From Haplosporangium gracile (Eukaryota; Mortierellomycota; Mortierellomycetes; Mortierellales; Mortierellaceae), in NCBI GenBank assembly GCA_015499985.1, contig JAAAUF010000707.1:1-21830 (forward strand): 21,830 nt of DNA. Reading direction: 5' to 3'. The translations under genes were made by a program, and so were the position numbers. The first letter of the stretch is position 1; every line of letters begins with the position of its first letter. The notes beneath the pieces are model-generated. The model saw nothing but the letters and a program-made list of their open reading frames with translations. It was not told the origin of the DNA and did not search any database. Shown in pieces: positions 10,443 to 21,636 of the stretch.

Positions 10443-10464
10443 TGTACATAGTTCATTGTACATA
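10443..10464 (+). promoter_or_regulatory. Two Pumilio response elements in the PUF 3' UTR
   Basis: TGTACATA occurs at 10443-10450 and again at 10457-10464. Both fit UGUANAUA, the site predicted from the repeat residues of the protein encoded just upstream. They lie about 425 nt after the stop codon and before the AATAAA at 10632, so they should be in the mature transcript. They suggest that the protein binds its own mRNA (inference). Confidence 0.6.
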
Positions 10465-10631
10465 TTTTGTATAGGACTTTCCCCCCAATTCTCAGTTTTA
10501 CTTTTCCTCATTTTTCTCTTTGCTTCTCCTTCACCTTCACACATCTTTTGAGTCCCAGGCAAGATAATGGCATTGCTTTTTCGCCGTCTTGCTTTTCCTT
10601 TTCAATTGAATAGAGTGAAGGACAAAAACAT

Positions 10632-10637
10632 AATAAA
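10632..10637 (+). terminator. Polyadenylation signal of the PUF gene
   Basis: AATAAA lies 614 nt after the stop codon in the context ACATAATAAA. The same ten bases occur after the ACL4 stop codon. It implies a 3' UTR of roughly 630 nt. Confidence 0.5.
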
Positions 10638-10885
10638 TGCCTGTTCATAGATCTTTCAAATTGGTACTTAATTGTGGACGACGGAGGAATTGGCGGGAGC
10701 GGCGGGAAAAATCACTGCTTCCTAGGGCTTTTTTTTCATGGACAGTCACCATATGATGATTACAATGCACAGACCAAGTAACTATTGAATAAGTATTTGG
10801 ACAAACCGCACTTCGTGATATCACTTTCTTCTCTATCAACTCACCCATAAACATAACTCAGGAACTCTTCAATGACTAACGCACA

Positions 10886-12022
10886 CTTGAGCTCCCTGAG
10901 ATCTTGAATCGAATTGGCTGGTTCTTCGTGTCACTGTGAGAAGAAGATCTAAACAATCCAGAACAGTGCAACCGCGCCAACATCATCACTCGTCGGTTCC
11001 ACCCATCTGCCATTCACTCATGTCTTCTAGTCAATTGATTTTGGTACAAAACTTTTCTTCCAATCCTTTGGTACATCTACGTATCCCACATCACGCGTCT
11101 ACCATATAAGTACTTGTCCACAAACAGCCACCATATCAGGATTCTCCAACTACCCGAGAAGAACCTTGCCCACTCTCTCGCTCCAACTTAGTTCAGATGA
11201 TGATTCCTCCTCAGCGTTCCAGGAATCTCTGGGAGGGCTTCATATTGGACACCCAGCGGCAAGTGGTGCAGAGTAACCAAGGCATCAAGTAACTTTACTG
11301 GACTAGTCGTGGCGGTGGTGGTGCACCTGTTATTGCTCCCGGGAACTTTCTGAAGTTAGAATTCTGAGGCTTGGAAGTTGGGTTTGATTTGGCGGTAAGC
11401 TCGCCGATTTGCTGAGCTGCGTTGCGGGTTTCTGCGGACCTTGGAGATCTGCAGGGTCATGAATGTTGAGACCGGTGACCTCTCGCCTCAACCTTCACAG
11501 ACTCCGCGGGACAGCGACTAGTGTCGATCCGAATGGCGGTGTTGGCGCGGGTGTTGATGCAAGAGGAGCATTGCATTTACCGTGCCTTGCCGCACTTCGG
11601 CTGACGCATAGACCTCCCAAGATCCTTGATCTAGCAGAGCTCTTCAGACGCTGACCCAACCTCAACCATTTCCATCTGAACCTCGACGGGAGAAAGTATA
11701 TGGAAGCTATCGCACACGCTCTACGACAGTACTGCCTTTACTTCCGCTAGATCAGAGTGGTTTTACAGACAAGATGGACGACAGGATTGGGACCATGGTT
11801 CGACTCAGCACCAGCTCTTTCACCACCACCACCGTGGGTCAGTTCGCTGTTGGGTCGTCAGGACTGGAGACACTAGGCGTTCGACTGCCAGGCATCGACC
11901 GGGGCTTCGTGTCTGCCATCATCCCCCAAGCGGCGACCTCGCAGCACTTCCATAGCGAAGTCTTTGTCATAGTCACCCCGGACCGCTCGGAAGTTCAGCG
12001 ATTGTTCAATGAGTGTTATTAA
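10886..12022 (+). pseudogene. Decayed F-box/LRR-type gene
   Basis: From 10886 one frame reads LELPEILNRIGWFFVSL, an F-box-like start. It continues past in-frame TGA (10937-10939), TGA (11036-11038) and TAG (11189-11191) through PILWYIYVSHITRLPYKYLS and HHIRILQLPEKN. Other frames then carry on: LWEGFILDTQRQVVQSNQGI near 11220-11280; EVRILRLGSWV, a stop, and GGKLADLLSCVAG near 11350-11430; RTLEICRVMNVETGDLSPQP near 11435-11500; LPCLAALRLTHRPPKILDLA, a stop at 11652-11654, and PNLNHFHLNLDGRKYMEAI near 11580-11710. A last open piece, 11774-12022, contains SGLETLGVRLPGIDRGFVSA. The Leu-spaced segments look like leucine-rich repeats. The order resembles the large F-box/LRR families of Mortierella-type fungi, whose members act as substrate adaptors of SCF ubiquitin ligases. 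At least five stops and several frameshifts mean it is dead. The exact limits are uncertain. Confidence 0.55.
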
Positions 12023-12266
12023 CTGAGAACTTTCTCGTTATTGTTGGACAGTGAAATGGCGATTCCGAGTCGGGGCGTTCTTGAGATGATACGGAGTAGA
12101 TCGTGGAAATGTTTTTTTTTTTCAGTATTGTGTAAGTATCTAAAAATGCTTAGTGGCCCCATGTGATCGCACGGCACAACGACAAGAGCAGCAAGTGTGA
12201 AGTTTCCAGTGAAGCATTTCTTAACTACAAAAGAAGGGGATAGGTAATTAACGGATAAGGTGAAGC
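12023..12266. other. Gap after the F-box relic
   Basis: I see no gene. A run of T at about 12112-12122 and a purine-rich approach to the inverted repeat are the only features. Confidence 0.3.
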
Positions 12267-12509
12267 CTCGAAGAGGAGGCGTGAGAGTAGATAGTAAGGA
12301 GAGAAGAGAAAAGCAAAGGAAAGAGAAGGTAGCGAGGCTAAAAAAGCACCCAAAAAAATCGCGTACCCTTTTCTAAGACTGCTTTTCTTGGCCAATGACC
12401 AGTAGAGCAGGGTACGCGATTTTTTGACCTCGCTACCTTCTCTTTCTTTCGCTTTCCTCTTTTTACCTCAATTCTTCCTTACTGTCTGCTCCCATGCCTC
12501 CTCTTCGAG
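12267..12509. repeat. Long imperfect inverted repeat (about 100-nt arms, 41-nt loop)
   Basis: The left arm 12267-12368 is complementary to the right arm 12410-12509 around a 41-nt spacer. The outer 34 nt (12267-12300) pair with 12476-12509 with only four differences, all transitions. An internal 18-nt block (12320-12337 against 12428-12445) is perfect. The inner end (12353-12368 against 12410-12425) pairs over 16 nt. Between these blocks the arms differ by indels in purine-rich sequence. The right arm has the look of a fungal 5' leader ending at an ATG (12494), so the left arm may be an inverted copy of a gene's 5' end. A foldback/MITE-like element or a hairpin RNA locus are alternatives. No target-site duplication was seen. 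Confidence 0.8.
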
Positions 12510-14721
12510 ACAGAAAACCAGCCACTAGCAAAGAGAAAGGAGCCCTGCTTTTGTTATCATCTTTCCTCCACCTTCTGCCAACCACTTTCTCTCTCTCCTT
12601 TTTCAATTCATCGTCGCCATTACCTTCCCTCTTCTCTTCTCTCGCTCTTCTCTACTCCTCCTCACCGCAGCCGCCCCCGCCTCTCAAGGTGCTTGGAATA
12701 CCTCTACGTCGGCTTCGCATCTATTGCAGACAAAGTGATTCAAAAGACAAGTACAATGATGCTGATGATCTGAACATACCCGCTAGTTTTAGATGGGGGG
12801 TCCTTTCGCAGACAGGTAGCATGGGTACCTTGTGTTGCAATTGGCTTTAATTAGCGTGTGGCACGTGCTGGGTAGGAGCTCTGGATCATTCTGGGCCTAG
12901 AATAATTATATCACTAACAATCAGCCAGTCGTCCGATTCCTGGATAAGTGCGAGGTTCACACTCTGGTGGAGATGGTCCAACGTCTATTTTGAAGGGATG
13001 AGGTGCCTGGCGGGGTATATCGGTTTGTAGATAAGGAATACTACTTAGAAACTCTACGCAGACCGCTAGACTCCTTGTGCGGCGTGGTAACATTGAGTCG
13101 GCTGTCTCGTCCCTGATGCCCGAAGCATTGGTCGCCAGCTACAATTGAAGAGCGCGGTTGTTTGTCCTTGTGCTTCGGCCACGGACCTTTTCTCTTTTTT
13201 TTTACCTTCTTTTTCTGTTTAGCACCTGTGGGGATCGAAAACAGGGAGAATAGGACAAGTTTCAAGGACCCGGGATTACGGGCAGACAACTATGACATCG
13301 TAATAGATCCTTAGCATGAGTTTAATAAAGCTGTCAACAATCAAAATGCTGTGCCCCACCTTCTCAACTTGATGGTCCTCATTATCCTTTTTCCATGGAG
13401 CACCAAAGGCAAAGTGAGAAAAAAAAAGACGGCGGTCTTCTAGAATGAACGAAAGTGACCATGTGCGCGTTTCTTTCTTCAGATCTGTGGAGGGAAGACG
13501 CGGTTCTTTTTTTGGATCCCAGCTCGCGAACCCACTCTTCAGTGAGGAACTCGGTCAGTCCTTCAGTTCTCGGTGGACTGCCTTTTTACTACTACTTTTC
13601 TCACGATAACTTGCATGTGCTTTCGAAGATGAAAAACGAACAAAGAAAACGATGAATAAAATGCCACAAAAAAAAAAAAAGACTGCAGCAAAGTTTGGCA
13701 TCCATTCCAACTGCAAAGCATAAGAATGTTTCGAGGTGAACGCGATCCTGTATATTTTAAAAGAAGATAAATGGTTATCTGTGTCGGCATCTAACTCCTG
13801 GACTCTTGAACCTGTTTCCCATATGCTCTTGTTCTCGACTCTGCAGCATGATATGCCGTTAGAACGTCTGAAAGACCTTTTTAACTCACAGCACGCAAGG
13901 CCAGCCAATCATAGCACGACCTCCCATGTATTGGGTAACATAAACTGGGTAGATGGCCTCTGCTATCACACAGCTGCAGTACTAAAATGACAGCGTGGAG
14001 TTGCCGGTGAAGCATTCTTTATCAACAAGTACCCACTGAGCGCCTGGTCTCTTTGATACAGAGGCTTTAGCCAGCTGCACCAAGTGTGAAAGCCTGTTCG
14101 TCCAGGAGCCGGACTACTGCCCAGAAGGATTGGCGGACGGTTGCTAGTGAAATAATTAATCTGGACCCAGATGGAACTAGAGTGCCTACTCGGTACTGGC
14201 CACACTGCGATCAAATCCCTCTTACACCGCGCAATACCCTACAGTCCTTCTGTAGTGGTAGGCCATCCCGTTAAAAAGGAGTGTGGGGGCGGGTATTAAC
14301 GTCCTTGCACTTCTTTGACTGATTCTTGTCTGCATGGCGAGGCGGGTAGGATGCCGAGAAAGGTTGTTGATGAGAAAGGGTAGAAGCGGATGAGAGTCGG
14401 AATGGGCTGTGAAGAAAAAGCACTACTGAGAAGAAAAGGAAAGAAGAGATGTGGAGGAGGCGTAGACGAAGCCGGTCTTATGAGAAAATCAAAAAATGGT
14501 GGCGTTCAGGGTATGAGTCCTCCTTTGTACCTGGAGTCGATCAACTCAAATCCCTACCAAGCAACTCGCAGTGGCTTAGCGATATTTACACTCACAAAAA
14601 AAGTTGAGCAGCACGCCAAAGCCAGTCTCTTCTTTTTTTTTTTTTCCTCTCAGCAGTCGAACAACTCTTCCAGCTCCACCTACCTTCCTCCCTCGACCTC
14701 CCCCTCCGCCACATTTCACAC
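12510..14721. other. Intergenic stretch upstream of ACL4
   Basis: No gene that I can support. An open frame from 12494 to 12850 is mostly the translation of C/T-rich DNA (Ser/Leu/Pro runs) and matches nothing I know. Around 14050-14145 a short + strand frame, ending at a stop, contains LASCTKCESLFVQEPDYCPE, with a CxxC pair; it may be a gene scrap. Homopolymer tracts lie at about 13420 and 13667-13680. The last 100 nt, with a T run (about 14633-14645) and C/T-rich DNA ending in CACACATGGG, is the likely ACL4 promoter and leader. Confidence 0.35.
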
Positions 14722-16410
14722 ATGGGAAAGTTCCAGCGCTCAAAAGTCACAACCCGGCAACCAGGAAGCGCACCGGCGCCAACTTACACCGTCAATGACC
14801 TCCTCGTCCAGGCCAACCAGGCCCTCGACACATTCGAGTTTGAGCTCGCCCACCAGTTCGCCATGCGTGCCCTGCAAATGGAGCCCCAGAATCTGACTGC
14901 ACTCGAGACTGCCGGTTCCATCGAGGTCGAGCTCGAGCTGTTCAACGAAGCAAAGGAGGTATGTCTATCAGGATGACATGTAGCACTACCAGAAACTGTA
15001 TTTGCTTGCAAGCAACTACCGCAAGAATACACCCTTCTAAGATATCCTTTGAATCAGATCGCGTCTCTTAACCTGCCCTTCACTCGTCTCTGGGACCGCT
15101 CACTTCAATAGCACTTTCTTCAATGCGTCAAGATTCAGCCCAACTCTGGATACTCAAAGTTCATGTACCTCGGCCAAATGTCGGAGCAGCTGGAGGCGAT
15201 CTCATATTTCCAACAGGGCGTCAACCTCATGATCGCCGAGCGTGCGGCCATGCCTCAGGATCTCACTAAAGGAAGCGAGTACTTGATGTTGTCCAGCAAG
15301 ATTTCGTCCGCACTTTGCTCCATGACCGACATCTACCTTACCGACTGCTGGTATGTCGCTCTGCTCGATACACTCGTCTTTGTGTCATTGTAGAATAAGC
15401 TCGACTTGACAGTGGATTGGCTTTCAGGATGCGAGGGCGACTACAGAAGAGGCATAGGAGACGTACTAAATAAGCTCACCTTGACAATGAGATATTTGGT
15501 TCTCAGGGCGCAAAGGCGACTTTCAATACAGAAAGTCATTGGATACATGCAGGAAAGAAAATAGGCTCGACTTGAAATCAGGAAATATGACTTTCAGAAT
15601 GCAAGGGCGACTACTGAAAAGGCAAAGGGGACATGCGGAGATATTCACACCAACGCTAAGGACAAGGATATTTACGACCCCATCTTCACCCCGACCGTTC
15701 TACTTGATAGTTTCGAACCTAACGCGGAATCGCAGTGTGAGACTTACTTGGCACAGGCGATCCAGATCGAGCCTGTAACACCGGAGGTATACCAGACTAT
15801 GGCCTCAGTCAGATTGAGTCAGCAGCGTGTGGATGAGGCCAAGGCAGCTTTGGCTCAAGGATTGGCATTGTGGTTGGGGTCGGACCCAACTGAGGAGGAT
15901 GGACCTACACCCGACTACGAGACCCGCCTGGCTTTGGTCAAGCTGCTGTTGGAAACTGCCATGTACGACGAGGCCTTCACGGTCTTGAACGGCTTGATCG
16001 AGGAGAACGACCAGGTCCCCGACACTTTATATCTCTTCGGATGGGCCAACTATATTGCTGCCGAGGAGGTCGACGAGTCTTCGCCTACCGCTGACGAGGA
16101 AAGGCAAGAGCAGCTGGAGAACGCCAGAGAGGCATTAAACGCCTGCGTCAAGGTACCTTTCGCAAACTTTTCGGACGTCTATGTTTTTGCTGCCTGGTCC
16201 CTCTCATCTGTCACCCGTATTAACTCGCCCTTAATATATTACTTCACATAATAGCTTTGGCACGCGACAGAGTCCACAGACCAGCCTTTGCTGCAGCATA
16301 CCCAGGAGCTCTTGGAGACCATCACTCAGGTTTTGGGACCAGAAATCGAGCAAGAGGAAATCGAGGGCGGAGAGATTGAGTATGAGGATGATGACGAGGA
16401 GATGAACTAA
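14722..16410 (+). CDS. ACL4: TPR protein, probable uL4 (Rpl4) assembly chaperone Acl4
   Basis: Proposed exons are 14722-14958, 15112-15350, 15711-16152 and 16255-16410, all with GT-AG introns, giving 1074 nt and 357 residues. Acl4 family proteins are built from TPR helices and hold newly made ribosomal protein uL4 until it joins the pre-60S particle. The first TPR-like pair is at about residues 23-85 (VNDLLVQANQALDTFEFELA; AMRALQMEPQNLTALETAGS). A second block (about 84-130) holds IQPNSGYSKFMYLGQMSEQL, then CSMTDIYLTD. After the second junction come CFEPNAESQCETYLAQAI, EPVTPEVYQTMASVRLSQQR and further helical repeats. The tail is acidic (EYEDDDEEMN), typical of the family. Length is close to the yeast protein (about 390 residues). 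The second intron (360 nt) is long for this window and carries a tandem repeat. Alternative: another TPR co-chaperone of similar layout. Confidence 0.82.
15394..15636 (+). repeat. Three-copy imperfect tandem repeat inside ACL4 intron 2
   Basis: Copies begin near 15394, 15469 and 15560 (spacing 75 and 91 nt). Each starts with an AATAAGCTC/AATAGGCTCG-type string followed by CTTGA. Each has a pyrimidine-CAG motif in the middle (TTTCAGGATGC, TCTCAGGGCGC, TTTCAGAATGC), then AAGGCGACT or AGGGCGACT. Copies 1 and 3 are the most alike. The repeat fills most of the 360-nt intron. Confidence 0.7.
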
Positions 16411-16475
16411 ACTCCCTTTCTCGTCCCATATACATACGCACGCCTACTTTTTTTCATTTTTTCAAACAAAAACAT

Positions 16476-16481
16476 AATAAA
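16476..16481 (+). terminator. Polyadenylation signal of ACL4
   Basis: AATAAA lies 65 nt after the stop codon, again inside ACATAATAAA. It is preceded by T-rich DNA. Confidence 0.55.
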
Positions 16482-19010
16482 CCATAGCCGCATTTCAGCA
16501 TTGAAAAAAAAAATGGAACCTGGATCATCTAGAAGCTACAGCGACTGGATTAAGAAAAGCAGGAGTACAAGCACGAATGATACATGGATACGAGGCGCCA
16601 AAATATCCAATCCGACGCGGAGATTGGGGCAGCTAGTGCATGTCTACTTGACGACTAGGCCAGAAATGGTGTATGAAGAAGGCGCCTGGTTAAATCTCAC
16701 TGAGCATGAGCTCACTTGCTTTTAGTTTTCATTTACAGTCACAGTGGCATCAGCTTGCGCTCCTTCCCTCTCGGTGAGACAATGAAAGAAATGAAGGCTG
16801 CTGTGATTGGTCGAAGTAGGATGTGGGCGCTTTTTTCGCGCTATCAATCGAAATTTTATGTGATGTTGTCCGTGTATTGCAATTTGAACAACAAGGAAAT
16901 GAAGGTGAGAAAGAAAGCGGTTGCTTTTGTTTGTTTTTTTTGTTTGTGTATGGACTCTTTGTGTTGCGTCAATATTGAGGAAAGAATTGCAAAGTTGTTT
17001 GTCAAAGGACTTGGATTCCTTTTTTTTTTGCCAAAGATAGAAAGAGGAAGGCACCCACGGTATTGTTTTTTGTTGTGTTCTTCACTTCACAAGTGAAAGT
17101 GTTGATGTTGAGGGTGCGCATGCTTGTTCCGCTGCAACAGAACACAAGGCGACAAACAAGAGCCGCGAAAATAGAGTTCTTCTGTCCGGCTATTCTTCTT
17201 CTTTCAAAAAATCTACCGTGACCGTGTGATGTGTGTATTATGTGCATTGTGTGAAAAGTTGAAGAGGATCTATTAAAGTTTCGTTTCTCTTTCTTATTTT
17301 CCACGACACTCCTTCCTCCTTTATCTGTGTGCGTGCTCATCTCGGAAGTGGTCCGTTTGGTTCGGTCCAATAGCCGAACGAACGCTAAACAGTGAAGGGA
17401 AAAACAGTTCAGGGGAAACAGAGGGGTGAGGGGTGGATAGAAGAAGACGTGGACAAGAAGAACAGAAGGGCCAATGGATGACAAGCTGCTCCAAGGGAAA
17501 ACCCAATCGAACATAAATAAAATATTTCGTGGTCAGAAACAAAGTATGAGGAAGAAAACAACGTGCAGCTTCTTGGGTGCTCGGAAAAGTGAGCCTTATC
17601 ATTGTCTTTCGTCTCATTCTTATCCTTTTTGTTCCCGACAGCTGCATTGTCAATATTAGGTAGTTCTCAGTCCAGCTTCCCATGAATTGATTAGCAAAAC
17701 ATCTCTTAATGATGAATGGAGGCAAAAAGGAACGAAGGTCGTGGCTGGTGGTCAGAGTCAGAACAAATATGTAAGATTTTATTGTTAATAGTTCACGAAT
17801 CGATCAGGAGAAAATAAAAAGGAATAATGTGAGAGTGATTAAAAAGAGACATGACAATGGCGCCGGTCAGCCCTTGAATCCTGGCCAAACAGTCGTAGCA
17901 AGACGCCCATCCCAGTGTTCCAAGTAGCTTCTTATGGTTTGGAATATCCACAGGAAAGCACCTTTTAGGAATGAATGGCATTCTCGTTCTTGCGGCTTTA
18001 AACCAAGCTCCCAGTTCTTTGACAATGTTAAATAACTTTTGACTCGCTCTTTTTGAAATGAAGGAACGGGTGCAAGGAGATAAGCGTGTTGGTCTTGAGG
18101 GGTAAACTTCTAACGGACTTTTGTGTCATGTCCGGCCCACCAGCCAGTCAGCAGCGAAAAAAAGAGAAGTAGGCAAGAGACAGGCGTGTGCTCTTGTTCC
18201 TACTGGAATGAATCCTATTCGCTCGTGCAGTGACAAGACATGAAAACTATGTTGTCTTTTCTTTGTCCGACAAGTTCTGTATTTTAGTCATATGACCGTC
18301 CTTTCTCCCCTTTTCCCTATGTTCCGATGGTTCAGAGTGGCCAATCGCACCCTTTGTGTTCGGTCAAAAAAAAAAAGTTTTGTCCAGCCCGCCATTCATG
18401 TCCTAAAGAGGCCAATGGGGTGTCCATCTGAACAAGATTTGGAAGAAATAAGAGAGCAGCGACCAAAGAGCAACCCATAACAGGTACTTTCCAGTCCATA
18501 CGCCCCTCTGCAAATTGGGATTAGCGTCCCCTTCTGCCTTTTGCTTGTTGTGAACATTCGTAACACAAATAAAGAGGGCCGATGTGTGTGAGCGAGCAAA
18601 AGAAGAAGAAAGGCCGAGGCACACTCTTTTTTATCCCTGTTTGTGTTTTTGTTCAATTTCAATCGCAACAGGTGTTTACCCATCTCATTCCCTCGTTATT
18701 ATCATTATTATAGTTGCCTTTGTTCTTGTGCGAATAGAATCCCACGACGCTCTCCACTCTCTCCCTCCCTCCTCCCCCTTTCATTCTATTGTCATCGTTC
18801 GTTTGAAAATTGGTTCGATCGAGTAATGAAGAAAGAAGTGTCGCCACTTGCTCCTCCTCATTTATAGTTTGGAGACAGTTAACATAAATATCGGACCATC
18901 CCCCGCTTTCTTCTTTTTTTCTTTGTGCCGTTTTCCAACATCCACCCACCCCTCTCCCTTTTACCCCCCACCTCCTCTCCCTCTCTCATCCTAATATTCT
19001 CCCATCCACC
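16482..19010. other. 2.5-kb gap before the OPT gene
   Basis: I find no gene. Open frames up to 170 codons exist on the - strand (about 17000-17730), but they are Ser/Phe/Leu-rich or basic, lack family motifs and lack plausible exon partners, so I treat them as chance. Short T or A tracts recur (16931-16940, 17021-17031, 18366-18377). From about 18550 the sequence becomes C/T-rich, ending in a run of C-rich clusters immediately before CCACCATGG at the OPT start. This is the likely promoter and leader. TTTATAG (about 18859-18865) could be a TATA-like element, unproven. Confidence 0.35.
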
Positions 19011-21557
19011 ATGGAGAAGGAAGAAGTCATCTACGAAAAGTACGAGAAAGAAAAGCAGTACGACGACGTCGAGCCTCAGGTCAACCTCGAGGAGGACGAT
19101 GACTCGCCCATCGAGGAAGTTCGAGTCACCATCTCTAGTAAGTCTCTTCTCCCCTTCTTCCTCTCTCCTTAACCATCCTTCCTTCAACTACAAAGTTCAA
19201 GGACTAATTATTACTCTTGTTTCCTCCCTTAACCTTACCCTACGACAGACACCGATGACCCCACATTGCCTTACAACACCTTCCGCATGTGGTTCCTCGG
19301 ACTCTTCTGGACCTGTATCATCTCCTTCGTCAACCAGTTCTTCTACCTTCGTCAGACCCAGATCTCGATCGGTTACTCTGTCGTCGCCCTTCTTTCCTTG
19401 CCCATGGGTCACTTCATGGCCCGCGTCCTCCCCACCCACCAGTTCAATCTCTTTGGCTTCAAGTTCTCGCTCAACCCCGGCCCCTTCAACATCAAGGAGC
19501 ATGTGCTTATCGGAACCATGGTTGCCTGTAACCAGGGCACTGCCTATGCTGTCGACATTGTTATTTTGCAAAAGTTGTGGTACAACAGCGAGAAGTCCTT
19601 TGTTGCCGGCATGTTCCTTGTTCTTACAACCCAAATCACGGGTTTCGCCATCGCAGGTAACCCTTCTGAACCATTGAGATGGTCAATGTATCGCATGCCC
19701 CAACTATTGGCACAAAAAAAAATATTCACCCGTGTTTATTTTTCTGTATAATTTTATGTCACATAGGTGCCATTCGCCGCTTCTTGGTCCGCCCTGCCCA
19801 CATGATCTGGCCTTCGACCCTGGTCACTGCTTCGCTCTTCCGCTCGCTCCATGCCCAGCGCGATGAGGACGACAACGGTCGAATGTCGAGAATGAGATAC
19901 TTCATGATCATCGCCGGTGGTTCCTTCGTCTACTACTGGCTCCCCGGTCTGATCTTCCCCACCATCGGTTATATTGCCTGGATCTGCTGGATCAACCCCA
20001 AGAACGTCGTCCTCTCCCAGCTTACCGGCACCAACGGTCTTGGTATTGGTGTCATTGCCCTCGATTGGTCTGCCGCCTCGTACTACATCGGACCACTGGT
20101 TACCCCCTGGTTCGCTCAGGTCAACATCTTGGTTGGCTTCATCCTCGTCGCTTGGGTCATGGTCCCCTGGGCTTACTACTCCAACCTCTGGGACTCTAAA
20201 ACCTACCCCATCGTCACCGCTGTGTTGTACAGGGGTAACGGCTCCGAGTACGACAAGAGCCTTGTCCTCAACGCCCAGGGTATCTTGGATGAGGACTTGT
20301 ACGTTAAGTATGGTCCTCTCCGCATGGACTCGTTCTTTGCTTTGACCTACGGAGTCGGTTTCGCCGGTCTGACTGCCACCATCGTCCACGTAATCCTGTA
20401 CAACGGTCGCGAGATTGTCGCGCGTTGGAAGTCTGCCCGTGCCGAGAACGAGGATGTCCACTCCCGCTTGATGCGTGCCTACCCCGAAGTTCCCGATTGG
20501 TGGTACGGTCTCCTCTTCATTGTCACCTTTGGTCTCTCCATGGTCACTTGTGTTGTCTGGGACTACATGCCTTGGTGGGCCCTCCTTCTCGCCCTTGGTA
20601 TTGCCATCATCTTTGTCTTGCCTGTCGGTATTGTCCAGGCCGTCACCAACCAGCAACCCGGTTTGAACATTGTCACCGAGTACGTTATTGGTTACCTCTT
20701 GCCCGGTAACGCCATCGCCAACGTCACCTTCAAGACCTACGGTTACATTGTCAACGTCCAGGCCCTCAACTTCGTTTCTGACTTGAAGTTGGGACACTAC
20801 ATGAAGATCCCTCCAAAGGTCATGTTCATGGCCCAGTTGGTCTCTGCTGTCATCTCATGCATTATCAACTTGGGTACTGCCACCTGGTTGATCAACACTC
20901 GTCCCAACGTCTGCACCCCCCAAGGTGCCCCGTTCACCTGCCGTTCGACCAAGACCTTCTACTCGGCCTCGGTCATCTGGGGTGCCATCGGACCCGCTCG
21001 TGTATTTGGTAGCAAGGACCAGGCTCTCTACTCATCCGTTCAGTGGGGTTTCCTTGTCGGCGCCCTCCTTCCTCTTATCTTCTGGGCCCTCTCCAGGAAG
21101 TTCCCTAATGTCGGCTGGTTGAAGCTTGTCCACTGGCCCGTGTTGTTGGCTGCCACCTCCAACATGCCTCCAGGCCTTCCCTACATGTACACCAACGGTC
21201 TTGCCCTCGGCTTCATTTTTGCCTTCTGGCTCAGACGTTACCGTTACGACTGGTGGTCTCGTTATAACTACCTCACCTCCGCGGCACTTGACACCGGCGT
21301 GGCAATCTCAGGTATGAATTGCTTTCTTGTATTGATTTGTTGTTTAAAGCATTGTTCTTTGCATTAGCAGATTTTAATTTCTTTTATTGATATTTTTTTC
21401 CTTTTCAATTAATTTCTGATAATATCTAGGTTTGCTTATCTTCTTTGCTGTCCAGTCTTGGGATGGCGAGTTCCCCGCTTGGTGGGGTAACCCTGCTGAC
21501 GGTGTTGTTGACCACTGCCCTCTCGGAGGTGCCAACTACGCCGGTGATTCCTGGTAG
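19011..21557 (+). CDS. OPT-family oligopeptide transporter
   Basis: Proposed exons are 19011-19137, 19249-19656, 19767-21311 and 21430-21557, joined by GT-AG introns into 2208 nt, 735 residues. OPT proteins are proton-coupled importers of small peptides (some carry metal-chelating peptides) in the plasma membrane. A charged acidic N-terminus (1-42) precedes many hydrophobic segments, and the length fits the family's usual 700-900. Hallmarks are NPGPFNIKEHVLI (from residue 118), the following AVDIVILQKLWY, and LKLGHYMKIPPKVMF (about 518-532) late in the chain. The C-terminus has SWDGEFPAWWGNP and a DHCPL motif before the stop. The start sits in CCACCATGG, close to an ideal context, after a C/T-rich leader. 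Codon choice is strongly biased to C- and G-ending codons, much more than in the PUF gene, which suggests high expression. Substrate cannot be read from sequence. Confidence 0.92.
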
Positions 21558-21630
21558 TGGATCTGCTTTTTTCATTTATTTCCATTCACGACACTTTCCT
21601 ATTAGTGCTGTTCATACCATTTAGCCTTGT

Positions 21631-21636
21631 AATAAA
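21631..21636 (+). terminator. Polyadenylation signal of the OPT gene
   Basis: AATAAA lies 73 nt after the stop codon, in TTGTAATAAATTG. The rest of the window to 21830 shows no gene. Confidence 0.55.

Noticed and set aside
12494..12850. 118-codon open frame starting MPPLRDRKPATSK
   Set aside because: Most of it is the translation of C/T-rich DNA with no family motif. It begins inside the inverted repeat, and no convincing exon follows.
12195..14021. 29-nt similarity between 12195-12223 and 13993-14021 (23 identical), seen as copies of one element
   Set aside because: A match of this quality is about what chance allows among all pairs in the window, and the flanks do not align.
17002..17725. 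Two overlapping - strand open frames of 170 and 134 codons
   Set aside because: They have no start context, family motif, domain or exon partner. The composition simply reflects purine-rich + strand DNA.
17793..17981. Short - strand frame with GTLGWASCYDCLARIQGLTG as the end of a gene
   Set aside because: It has only 62 codons and no upstream exon that I can join, so it is not recognisable.
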